A stretch of 8,508 nucleotides of DNA. Origin: Chloroflexota bacterium (GTDB taxonomy: Bacteria > Chloroflexota > Limnocylindria > Limnocylindrales > CSP1-4). The notes beneath the pieces were generated by a model. It did no database searches. It saw only the letters and a list, made by a program, of their open reading frames with translations, and had not been told where the DNA came from. Both the position numbers and the translations under genes were made by a program. This document shows, one piece after another, positions 1-6,922 of this stretch (its first letter is position 1; every line of letters begins with the position of its first letter). Where the stretch lies: positions 1 through 8,508 of the forward strand of contig JANYAA010000214.1 in assembly GCA_025355255.1 (NCBI GenBank). Reading direction: 5' to 3'.

Positions 1-3000
1 AGCGACTGTGGAGCCATCTGCGTCCAGGCGAGGTTGTCGAGCGACGTCTCCAGCCTGTAGCTCGCGACGCCGCTGCCGCCCGGACCATCGGTAGCTGCCC
101 ACGTGATGAGCACCGGGACGGCCGAGGTGGTGGACGGCGAGCTGAGCGCCGTGCCAGCTCGCAGGCTCACCGCAATGGGGCTGGTGAAGTTCGTGGGCGC
201 GGTCTTGTCAACCGTGAGGGCGGCCCCGGTGCTGAACGTGGCGGTGAGCGCGTTGCCGGCCACGTCCGTGATCGTGGGAAAGGCACTGGAGAGATCCACG
301 CGGATAGTGCCGTCGCCTGATCCGGTGCTGATCGTGATCGTGCGCGTGGCGCCGGAGCCCGCTACGTTGCTGACGGAGGCGCCTGTGATGGTGCCGGTGG
401 TGGCGAGCGTGAAGTTGCCCGCCGCGACGCCAGCGACCGACTCGCCGAATGTGACGGTGAACGTCGCGGTGGCGGCGTTGGTGAGCGCCAGACTGGGCGT
501 GATCGCTGTTGCGGCGGGTGCGACGCGGTCCAGGGTCAGGGCGGCGGACGCGCTGGCGGCGCCGGCCGGGCCCGTGTTGCCGGCGGTGTCGGTCACGCCG
601 CCCGCGGCGAGCTGCGGCTGGAGCGTGCCAGTGGCGGCGCAGCCGGTGACCGTCAGGGTGATCGGGGTGCCGCCGCTGGCGGAGGCCGCCGACGGGGCAA
701 ACGCGCAGCCCGTGGCGGTGCCCGCGTTGGTGAAGTCGCCGACGGCGATGCCGCTGACGGACTCGCTGAACGCCAGCGAGTACGCGACGGACGTGCTGAT
801 GGTTGGCGACGACACGGCGCTGGCGAACGCAGACACTATCGGGGCGACACGATCTACGTTCAGCACCGACCCGGTGCTGAACGGGGCTGTCAGGCTGTTG
901 CCTGCAGCGTCGCCAATCGCAGGCGCAACGCTGGAGAGGTCCACGCGGATGGTGCCGCTACCGCTGCCAGTTGCCACGGTGACCGTCCAGGACGCTCCAG
1001 CGCCGGTGACACCGGTGATGGACGAGCCGACGAGTCCGGTGGTGGCGAGGCTGAAGTTGCCCGCCGCAACGCCCGCGACCGACTCGCTGAATGTGACGGT
1101 GAACGTCGCGGTGGCGGCGTTGGTGAGCGCCAGACTCCGGGTGATCGAGCTGACGGCGGGCGCGACGCGGTCCAGGGTCAGGGCGGCGGTGGCGGCCGAA
1201 CCGGAAGCCGGGCCGGTATTGGAGGCGAGGTCGGCGATGCTGTTGCCCTCCAATTGCGGCTGGAGGGTGCCCGACGTGGAGCACGTCGTCACGGTGACCG
1301 TGTAGCTCGCGCCGGATCCAGTGGGCGCGAACGCGCAGCCGGTGGCGGTGCCCGCGTTGGTGAAGTCGCCCTTGGCGACCCCGGTGACAGACTCGCTGAA
1401 CGCCAGGGAGTACGCGATGGACGTCGAGCGCGAGGGCGAGCTGACGGCGCTCGTGAACGCGCTCACCGTGGGCGCCGTGCGGTCGACCGTGACGGGGGTC
1501 GTCCCGGTGCCAAACGCAGGACCGGTATTCAAGGACGCATCGGCCACCGTGTTGGCCAGCAGCGTGAGCGTCACCGTGCCCTCGGAGCAGCCGGTCAGGG
1601 CGACCGTGTAGGAGGCGCCGGAGCCCGACGGATCGCCAACAACGCAGCCTGTCGCCGTGCCGGTGACGCTGAAGTCGCCCGAGGCCAGCCCGGTGACGGG
1701 CTTGTCGAAGCCGACGGTGTAGGTTAGCGATGCGGCGTTGGTGGGCGTGCTGGGCGGCATGAGGGTGGCGACGGGGGCCAGGGACACGGAGGTGCAGGAC
1801 GGATACGCGAAGCTGGCGATCCGGGTCTTCCAGTTGAACGACCCGTCCGCGGGGATGTACTCGCTGGCCATCCAGAACGTGCAGTCGTCCGCCGGGTCCA
1901 CGCCGATACCCGCGTAGTCGCCCCAACGCGAGAGGTTGCTGGTCTGCGAGCCGCCGCCGGTGACGATGGTTGCTTCACCCTGAACGAGCAAGCCCGGGGT
2001 GTCCCCGGCTAGGCGGCCCGCGTACCGGACTGACGGCGTGGTGGTGCTGGAGCTTGTGCTGTACACGAGCGCCAGGTCGCCCAACATGTCCATGGCAATG
2101 GATGGCATCCAGCGCGACGCCGTATCGGGCGCATAGGTGCCCTGGTCCGCCACGGTGAGGGTGGTGCCGCTGGGCGTGAAGCGCGCCCATCGGATGCTGC
2201 TCGTGTTGTTGCCGCTGTTCACGGACCAGCTGAGTGCAAAGTTCTCGCTCCCGCCCACGTTGCGATACACAAACCGGTACATGGCCCGGTCACCCAGCGT
2301 GTCCAGCAGCTGCGTGGTGCCAGCCTGCGGGATGCAGGTGCCGCCACTGTTGTCGCACGGCGCGAGCCAGGAGGCCACCGCGGGTGCCGTCTGGAGCGTC
2401 CACGTGCTGTTGGCGGGCGTGGCCCAGTCCACGTGAAAGCGCCACAGGACCATGGCGGTACTGGTGTCCTCGGCGATGGCATACGCCGCCGTGCCCGCCG
2501 CAGGGGCGGCGGAACCTTCCACACCGGCCACGAGAACGCCGCCGTACAGGGTGCTGGTGGTGAAGCACTGCTGCGTGGCCGCTGTGCCGGCCAGCATCGC
2601 CGTCCGGTTGTAGGCGCACGTGGTGGCGCCCAGATACGCCGTGCCCGCAGCGTTGAAGTCGTTGAACGTGGTGTAGTAAGCGTCCGGCCAGACAGCGAGC
2701 TTTGGATAGTCGTTGAAGAAGCTGTAGCTGAACGAGTAGCGGTTGTAGGCGCCGGTGGCGTCGGCGGTCTGGCTGACAGCAAGGCACTGGAGGAACGGCG
2801 TGGCACTTCCGTCTGCGCCCGTGACCGCGAACTGGCTGATCACCCAGCGGTTGGCAAGCCGGTCCCACTGGACGGTCGCGTCACCATCGTTCGTGGTCTC
2901 GCACAGGCCGCCGAAGCCCGCCCACAGGGTGTTTGTGGCCACGGGGCCTAGCAGGACCGTACCCGTCTTGTTGAAGACTGCGAGCTCACTGTTGACAACC

Positions 3001-3557
3001 TCGACAACCTGCGTCGTGCCGACGTCAAGGCTCGTGTCCGGCGGAGCGCTCTGCACCGACATCGTCCCGGCCGGGCCGACGAAGCCCTGCCCAAGGCCGT
3101 CCCAACTGGTGGCCGTCGCCGGCATCTGCCAGCTTGGCGCTTTGGAGTTGGACGTCTGGACCACGGTGTCAACCGCGATGCGGCTGGTGCGCGGCTTGGG
3201 GAACAGCCCCTCGCGGCGCGCCTCAACGGAGTTGTCCTCGTTTTCCACGGTGGGGGCGAAGCCGGCTGGGCACATGCCCGCAGGGCTTGTCAGCCGCTCC
3301 GCGCCCGGGTCCTCGCCCGCGGCCTCGTCAATCGGCTGACAGATCATGCCCTCTGTGCGGCCGGGCGTTCGGGAGTCCGGAACCATCGCCAGCGGGGCAG
3401 ATGAGTCGTGATGCACGGCGTCGCTCACAACCGGCGGCGTCCCCGGCGGCACATGGTGCACTTGCGCGGCGAGACCGGCGACGACCATCACGGCCGCCAC
3501 CGCGGCAGCCGCGACGATGGCCGCTCGCGGCCTCCGGAGATTATCCACGCGCGTCAC
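1..3557 (-). CDS. Large exported surface protein with Ig-like repeats (partial, 3' end beyond window)
   Basis: One uninterrupted minus-strand frame gives 1185 residues and is still open at the left edge. The GTG at 3555-3557 was chosen because AGGAAGGG lies 9 bases upstream; a second in-frame GTG (3546-3548) is less well placed. Residues 1-35 form a signal peptide or anchor: arginines (NLRRPR), then an Ala/Val-rich hydrophobic run ending near GLAAQV. Residues ~36-590 are a conserved extracellular region with FGGLCETTNDGD (~215-226), WRFHVDW (372-378), GDRAMYRFVYRN (from 422), RWMPSIAMD (from 482) and SRWGDYAGIGVDP followed by DDCTFW (from 543). I recall these motifs from large secreted proteins of many bacteria, probably beta-rich, with no enzyme activity I can name. 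Residues ~591-1123 hold five Ig-like domains joined by DRxAP linkers. Residues 1124-1185 begin a fibronectin-III-like domain (WAATDGPGGSGVASYRLE). Likely a cell-surface or secreted protein for adhesion or binding. No sortase or S-layer anchor is visible; it would lie past the edge. Confidence 0.88.
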   Translation of the reverse strand, partial: MTRVDNLRRPRAAIVAAAAVAAVMVVAGLAAQVHHVPPGTPPVVSDAVHHDSSAPLAMVPDSRTPGRTEGMICQPIDEAAGEDPGAERLTSPAGMCPAGFAPTVENEDNSVEARREGLFPKPRTSRIAVDTVVQTSNSKAPSWQMPATATSWDGLGQGFVGPAGTMSVQSAPPDTSLDVGTTQVVEVVNSELAVFNKTGTVLLGPVATNTLWAGFGGLCETTNDGDATVQWDRLANRWVISQFAVTGADGSATPFLQCLAVSQTADATGAYNRYSFSYSFFNDYPKLAVWPDAYYTTFNDFNAAGTAYLGATTCAYNRTAMLAGTAATQQCFTTSTLYGGVLVAGVEGSAAPAAGTAAYAIAEDTSTAMVLWRFHVDWATPANSTWTLQTAPAVASWLAPCDNSGGTCIPQAGTTQLLDTLGDRAMYRFVYRNVGGSENFALSWSVNSGNNTSSIRWARFTPSGTTLTVADQGTYAPDTASRWMPSIAMDMLGDLALVYSTSSSTTTPSVRYAGRLAGDTPGLLVQGEATIVTGGGSQTSNLSRWGDYAGIGVDPADDCTFWMASEYIPADGSFNWKTRIASFAYPSCTSVSLAPVATLMPPSTPTNAASLTYTVGFDKPVTGLASGDFSVTGTATGCVVGDPSGSGASYTVALTGCSEGTVTLTLLANTVADASLNTGPAFGTGTTPVTVDRTAPTVSAFTSAVSSPSRSTSIAYSLAFSESVTGVAKGDFTNAGTATGCAFAPTGSGASYTVTVTTCSTSGTLQPQLEGNSIADLASNTGPASGSAATAALTLDRVAPAVSSITRSLALTNAATATFTVTFSESVAGVAAGNFSLATTGLVGSSITGVTGAGASWTVTVATGSGSGTIRVDLSSVAPAIGDAAGNSLTAPFSTGSVLNVDRVAPIVSAFASAVSSPTISTSVAYSLAFSESVSGIAVGDFTNAGTATGCAFAPSAASASGGTPITLTVTGCAATGTLQPQLAAGGVTDTAGNTGPAGAASASAALTLDRVAPAATAITPSLALTNAATATFTVTFGESVAGVAAGNFTLATTGTITGASVSNVAGSGATRTITISTGSGDGTIRVDLSSAFPTITDVAGNALTATFSTGAALTVDKTAPTNFTSPIAVSLRAGTALSSPSTTSAVPVLITWAATDGPGGSGVASYRLETSLDNLAWTQMAPQS
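411..547 (-). repeat. DNA-level repeat, copy 1 (B/A Ig junction)
   Basis: This 137-base stretch matches 1053-1189 at an offset of exactly 642 bases (214 codons), with roughly 90% identity by eye. It covers the end of one type A domain, the DRVAP linker and the first strands of the following type B domain. Differences cluster at the few residues just after the linker. Confidence 0.8.
1053..1189 (-). repeat. DNA-level repeat, copy 2 (B/A Ig junction)
   Basis: Partner of 411-547. A second segment, 703-790, matches 1333-1420 at an offset of 630 bases (slightly lower identity, about ten differences by eye) and lies in the matching type A domains. Together they show duplication of a whole A-B two-domain unit, not independent single-domain copies. 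Confidence 0.78.
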
Positions 3558-3855
3558 TGGTGTCTGCCCTTCCTCTGCCGGAGGCCCCTCGGCCGCCCTC
3601 ACCAGCCGCTCCCCACCCGCGGCCGCCGTGTGGGTGGATGGTGGCGCCCCGTGCCGATCCGGTCAACCGCACGAAGGGAGCAGGACCTTCAGGGCACCGC
3701 TGTGCGCGACCCTCGCGACCTTGGCTGTAGTTGGGTCGTGCCACGCGTCGGTGGCATACGGTAGACTTTCTGCCAATCTGCTGACAGCGCGCGCGGCCCG
3801 TGTGTCACGCTGACTGCACTGGCCAGTCCGGCCGGCCTGAGGGGAGCCGACGAGC
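3558..3855. other. Divergent intergenic region
   Basis: A 298-base gap between the minus-strand surface protein and the plus-strand response regulator must contain both promoters. It is somewhat less GC-rich around 3721-3780, with TTGGCT at 3721 and TAGACT at 3762, but no pair has proper -35/-10 spacing. A short inverted TGACA/TGTCA pair lies in 3782-3808, too weak to call an operator. No small gene, RNA or terminator was recognised. Confidence 0.5.
3567..3574 (-). promoter_or_regulatory. Ribosome binding site of the surface protein
   Basis: On the minus strand AGGAAGGG lies 9 bases before the GTG at 3557. It decides the start between two in-frame GTG codons three codons apart. The frame is open upstream to a TGA near 3664, but no better start with an SD is seen there. 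Confidence 0.55.
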
Positions 3856-4536
3856 ATGATGAGCGCGACCAGCCAAGCCGCAAGCCCGGCAGTAGCGCAG
3901 GTGAAGCACGCAGTTGTAGCGGATGACCATCCCCTCGTGCGCCGCGGTCTCGTCTTGGTGCTTGAGGGCCTCGGCGTCACCACCCTGGCTTCCGTGGACT
4001 CTGGCGACGCGGTGCTTGCGGCAGCGGCACAGCACAAGCCGGATCTTGTGATCGTGGACATGTCGATGCCGTGCGGGGGTCTCACGCTGGTTGAGCGGCT
4101 GCACCGGGACCACCCGAACGCGGCAATCCTCGTGTACTCCACGTTTGCCGAGAAGGACGTGGCGTTGGCCTGCTTCATCGCCGGCGCATCCGGGTACGTC
4201 TGGAAGGCCGGGCCTGAGGGCGAACTGGAGACCGCCATCGACCGGCTGCTCTCGGGCCGCCGCTACATGAGCCTCGCGGTGTCTGAGCAGCTGGCGGATC
4301 GCCTGTCGGGGTCCGGGGACGCCACGGCCGCACCCCACCAATCGCTCTCCAAGCGCGAACTTCAGGTCTTCGAGTACCTCGCGCGCGGTCTGTCGCTGGC
4401 GGAGGCGGCCACAAACCTCGGCGTATCGCCCAACACCGTGTCCACGTACCGCTCGCGCGTGCTGCGCAAGCTTGGCATCGCCCGCGACGCGGAGCTGGTC
4501 CGCTACGCCGTGCGCCACGGTCTGATCGAGGCTTAG
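3856..4536 (+). CDS. NarL/LuxR-family response regulator
   Basis: A 226-residue cytoplasmic two-component regulator, complete at both ends. The receiver domain (~17-135) has acidic pocket D23-D24, phosphoacceptor D68 in DLVIVDMSMP, the switch Ser/Thr S95 and conserved K117 (GASGYVWKAG). A C-terminal LuxR-type helix-turn-helix (~160-222) has the usual LSKRELQVFEYLARG opening and a recognition helix around SPNTVSTYRSRVLRKLGI. Phosphorylation at D68 should promote dimerisation and DNA binding; targets are unknown. The ATG at 3856 is preceded by GAGGGGAG with a 9-base gap; a second ATG follows at once, and the first fits the SD better. The ~16 residues before the receiver are a variable tail. It is divergent from the surface-protein gene, which is a possible target by position only. 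A kinase gene follows on the same strand about 320 bases away. Confidence 0.93.
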   Translation: MMSATSQAASPAVAQVKHAVVADDHPLVRRGLVLVLEGLGVTTLASVDSGDAVLAAAAQHKPDLVIVDMSMPCGGLTLVERLHRDHPNAAILVYSTFAEKDVALACFIAGASGYVWKAGPEGELETAIDRLLSGRRYMSLAVSEQLADRLSGSGDATAAPHQSLSKRELQVFEYLARGLSLAEAATNLGVSPNTVSTYRSRVLRKLGIARDAELVRYAVRHGLIEA

Positions 4537-4682
4537 GGGCGCCCGGGCCGCCGCTCGCGCAGCTGCTGCGCCATCGTGACCCCGTCGATGTTGGGCAGGA
4601 CGATGTCGCTCACGATGATGTCGATCTGCTCAAGCGCCTCGCCCTGAGCGTGGGCCGTGGTGTTGGCGGGATCCTCGGCGTC
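4533..4682 (-). pseudogene. Truncated response-regulator receiver domain remnant
   Basis: On the strand opposite both neighbours, this frame encodes EALEQIDIIVSDIVLPNIDG followed by VTMAQQLRERRPG. That is a clear receiver segment: alpha-2 end, beta-3 with phosphoacceptor Asp in VSDIVLPNIDG, and alpha-3. The sequence stops at a TAA (4533-4535) just where beta-4 would begin, so the Thr/Ser and Lys switch residues and the last third are missing. Upstream, a possible acidic pair (AEDPA) sits only about 22 residues before the phospho-Asp; about 40-45 is normal, so the N-terminal half is deleted too. The frame is open back to an ATG at 4778, but that part is Arg/Gly-rich with no domain and no clear SD. 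It overlaps the last bases of the response regulator gene. I read it as a decayed fragment; a functional single-domain protein is unlikely because too much of the fold is missing. Confidence 0.6.
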
Positions 4683-4848
4683 GGGGCGCTGCAAGTCCCT
4701 CTCCCGCGCGCCGCCTCCCTCGAGCGGAACTCGACCTGAATGTCTTCCGGATGGCTTCGCCGCTAAAGCGGCTGGCACGCTTGTCGATGCAATGGCGCGA
4801 GGGGGCGACCGGACGTATCGTCATGTCGTCACCGCCTCTGCGGCGTCT

Positions 4849-4853
4849 GGAGG
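4849..4853 (+). promoter_or_regulatory. Ribosome binding site choosing the kinase start
   Basis: GGAGG (in CTGGAGG) stands 5 bases before the in-frame GTG at 4859. The upstream in-frame ATG codons at 4751, 4787 and 4823 lack a well-spaced SD, so this site favours the GTG. Confidence 0.5.
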
Positions 4854-4858
4854 TGTCC

Positions 4859-6607
4859 GTGTCCACGTCGAGCGCCCACGACGCCCCCGGCGCTGAGCGC
4901 CTTGCCTCTCTGCTGGCCACGTTTGGCGCCGCGACCCGCGCCATCGCCGGCGCGTGGGACCGCGACACGCTCGCCGCGGCCATCACGCAGCTGCTTGTGG
5001 CCAACGGCGCGTTCGCGATGGCCTGGATCGGCGCCGATCTGGATGGCGACGGCTGGATCGAGATGATCACCGCGTCGGGCGATGCGGATGCGTACCTCCA
5101 GGGGATCCGCATCTCTGCCGTTGATGTGCCCGAGGGTCAGGGCCCAACGGGTCGGGCGGTTCGGGGCGGGGCGCCGCCGTTCCTCTCGTCCGACATCGAG
5201 CACGACCCGCGCATGGAGCCATGGCGCGCGAGGTGTCTGGCCCACGGGTTCCGCTCCTCCGGCGCCTTCCCGCTCCACAGCGAGCATCTGCCAACCGGGG
5301 TCCTGACCGTGTACGCGCCGGTGGCCGGCGCGTTTGGCGAGCTCGAGGCGACCGTCCTGACAGATCTCGCGCGCGCTGTGGGCTTTGCGTTTGACGATTT
5401 CGCGGTCAGGGCAGAGCGTGCGGCCGCGGCCGTGCGGCTGCGCGAGGCCGAAGATCGCTATCGGGCGGTGGTAGACCAGCTAGACGCCATCGTCTTCGTG
5501 CGCGATCTCCAGACCAACGAGGCCGTGTGCTCGCCGCAGGCTCGAGCCATCCTGGGCTACGACGCGGCTGCGCTCTCCGATCTCGCGCTGTGGCGGCAGC
5601 TGGTGGTTGACGAGGATCGCGAGCGGGTGGCCGCTGTCTGGGAATCGGCGGTTGATGTCGAGAGGGAGCTGCAGTACCGCATGCGCCACGCGGATGGGCG
5701 CATCGTGTGGATGCACGAGCGTCGCCGAGCAATGTGGGGCGCGGATGGCATGCCGACCCACGAATACTCCCTGGTGGTTGACATCACGGGGCGCCGCCAA
5801 CTGGAAGAGGCCGTGGCGCGGATGGAGCGTCTGGAGGCCGTGGCCAGGGTGGCCGCAACCGCCGCCCACGACTTCGGCAACGTGCTGATGGCGATCTCGC
5901 TGTTCCAGTCCTTCCTCCTTGAGGGCCTTGGCCCGTATCACGCGCTGGCGGCCGATGTCGCGGCGATCGGCGAATCTGTGGAGCGGGGCCGCGCCCTCAC
6001 TGCGCAGCTGCTCGCCGTTGGGCGCCCGTCGTCCAGCGAGGAAGTCCAGCAGGTTGATGTGCTGGAGGTGCTGGGCAGGCTGCACGGGATCCTGCAGGCG
6101 ATTGCCTCGCCGGCCATCCTGCGCCTGGAGCCAGACCCGGCCCACGCCGCCCATGCGCCCGTGGCGCCGACCGTGGTCATCGCGCTACGCGCGCTGGAGC
6201 ACGCGGTCCTCAACTTGGTGATCAACGCGCGCGACGCCATGTCGTCACGGGCCGGCCGGATCACCGTGACCGTGGGTTGGGAGCAAGTGGCGGCGGGATC
6301 ACCGCTCGAGCTCGCGGCTGGCCGCTACGTGACCCTCACGGTGGCCGACAACGGGCCCGGCATGCCGCGCGAGGTGATGGACCATGCATTTGAGCCCTTC
6401 TACACAACAAAGGAGCACGGCACGGGTCTTGGGCTGTCGTCGGTGTTGCGGACGGCGCACAAAGCGGGCGGGGCGGTACGCATGGAGAGCGCCCTGGGCG
6501 CCGGCACAACCGTAACGCTGCTGTTGCCGGAGACGGTCGTCTCGACGCCGGAGTTGGGCGCTATTCCTCGCCGATGTCCTCGTTCCAGACGTGGGGCCGC
6601 GCCGTGA
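4859..6607 (+). CDS. GAF-PAS sensor histidine kinase (HDFxN class)
   Basis: A 582-residue soluble sensor kinase with no membrane segments, so a cytoplasmic signal is likely. From the GTG: GAF domain at ~12-180 (AWIGADLDGDG; EGQGPTGRAVRGG); PAS with C-terminal PAC at ~195-315 (EDRYRAVVDQLDAIVFVRD; LQYRMRHADGRIVW; SLVVDITGRRQ); HisKA H-box with phosphoacceptor H337 in TAAHDFGNVLMAI; HATPase_c at ~440-555 with N-box LNLVINARDAM, G1 DNGPGMP, F-box FEPFYTTK and G2 GTGLGLSSV. All kinase residues are present, so it should be active. The frame is open back to an ATG at 4751, which would give 618 residues; the GTG is preferred for its SD. Homologues with this H-box often carry a C-terminal receiver, absent here. 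The ATPase domain ends near LLLPE, and the last ~20 residues (PRRCPRSRRGAAP) are read through the antisense of a deaminase remnant, so the native C-terminus may be lost. It may signal to the regulator upstream, but the kinase class is atypical for that partner. Confidence 0.9.
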   Translation: MSTSSAHDAPGAERLASLLATFGAATRAIAGAWDRDTLAAAITQLLVANGAFAMAWIGADLDGDGWIEMITASGDADAYLQGIRISAVDVPEGQGPTGRAVRGGAPPFLSSDIEHDPRMEPWRARCLAHGFRSSGAFPLHSEHLPTGVLTVYAPVAGAFGELEATVLTDLARAVGFAFDDFAVRAERAAAAVRLREAEDRYRAVVDQLDAIVFVRDLQTNEAVCSPQARAILGYDAAALSDLALWRQLVVDEDRERVAAVWESAVDVERELQYRMRHADGRIVWMHERRRAMWGADGMPTHEYSLVVDITGRRQLEEAVARMERLEAVARVAATAAHDFGNVLMAISLFQSFLLEGLGPYHALAADVAAIGESVERGRALTAQLLAVGRPSSSEEVQQVDVLEVLGRLHGILQAIASPAILRLEPDPAHAAHAPVAPTVVIALRALEHAVLNLVINARDAMSSRAGRITVTVGWEQVAAGSPLELAAGRYVTLTVADNGPGMPREVMDHAFEPFYTTKEHGTGLGLSSVLRTAHKAGGAVRMESALGAGTTVTLLLPETVVSTPELGAIPRRCPRSRRGAAP

Positions 6608-6887
6608 TGAACTCGTGCATCAGGTCAACGCACGCCTGCGAGTCAAGGTTGACCACCTCGACGCCCCGCGAGCGCAGGTAGTCCTCCCCGCCCACAAACG
6701 TGCGGTTCTCGCCCATCACCACCCGGGGGATGCCATAGAGGAGGATGGCGCCGGTGCACATGTCGCAGGGCGAGAGCGTCGTGTACATGGTATCGGGCTG
6801 GATCGGCATCGTCTCGCGAGCATACGCCGCGGCCGGGCCCGCCCATTGCAGCATCGCAATGAGCGGCATGACGTACGCTCGCGGGGC
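6561..6887 (-). pseudogene. 5'-truncated cytosine deaminase (yeast FCY1-like) remnant
   Basis: The C-terminal two-thirds of a cytosine/nucleoside deaminase (cytosine to uracil, zinc-dependent, pyrimidine salvage). The zinc motif is intact in TLSPCDMCTGAILLYGIPRV, followed by VMGENRTFVGGEDYLRSRG and the ending RPHVWNEDIGEE, which closely follows yeast Fcy1 (TLSPCDMCTGA, GIPR, GEN, ERPxxWFEDIGE). Yeast Fcy1 has 158 residues and needs His62 and Glu64 of an HGE motif as zinc ligand and proton shuttle. Here the frame is closed by a TGA at 6888-6890; from the first ATG (6869) only 102 residues remain, starting MPLIAMLQWAGP. The HxE segment and everything before it are missing, and the ATG has no SD. 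A CAT GCC (His-Ala) sits in the neighbouring frame at 6865-6870, just where HAE would fall, suggesting a frame break at the active site. The missing 5' part is replaced by the divergent DUF5674 gene. Almost certainly inactive. Confidence 0.72.
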
Positions 6888-6911
6888 TCAGGTTTGTGGG
6901 GCGCAACACCC

Positions 6912-6916
6912 AGGAG
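6912..6916 (+). promoter_or_regulatory. Ribosome binding site choosing a TTG start
   Basis: AGGAG lies 6 bases before the TTG at 6923. The longer in-frame alternative, GTG at 6896, has no SD and adds nine residues that match no conserved start. The site therefore supports the TTG. Confidence 0.6.
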
Positions 6917-6922
6917 ACAGGA

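Larger units (their letters stand above)
189..1787 (-). repeat. Array of five Ig-like domains, order A-A-B-A-B
   Basis: Five consecutive domains within the large surface protein, at about 1787-1464, 1463-1152, 1151-834, 833-510 and 509-189 (the last four are 104, 106, 108 and 107 residues). Each starts after a (V)D(R/K)xAP linker and carries a core like TFTVTFSESVAGVAAGNF, then a G-T-(L/I) strand and a D(x)AGN or D(x)SNTGP turn. This fits the bacterial Ig-like (Big) superfamily of surface proteins. Domains 1, 2 and 4 (type A) have two cysteines, in TATGC and in a later (G/T)C about 20-30 residues on, which could form one disulfide. Domains 3 and 5 (type B) have none. The first boundary is approximate. 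Confidence 0.8.

Noticed and set aside
103..1305. A 400-codon plus-strand open frame
   Set aside because: It is the antisense of the Ig-repeat protein. The high GC content and repeated codons keep the opposite frame open; its product is low-complexity Val/Ala/Pro with no domain, and the minus frame has clear Ig motifs and a proper start.
958..1926. A 322-codon minus-strand open frame in another phase
   Set aside because: Its translation is rich in Arg, His and Gly, typical of a shifted GC-rich frame. It lies within the in-frame 1185-residue surface protein.
3721..3767. Possible sigma-70 promoter (TTGGCT and TAGACT)
   Set aside because: The spacing is far from 17 bases and neither element is strong; no start site can be supported.
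3805..4518. A 237-codon minus-strand frame opposite the response regulator
   Set aside because: The plus strand holds a textbook receiver plus LuxR HTH with an SD; the antisense product matches nothing recognised.
5480..6154. A 224-codon minus-strand frame inside the kinase
   Set aside because: It is antisense to the PAS and HisKA domains, with Arg/His-rich shadow composition.
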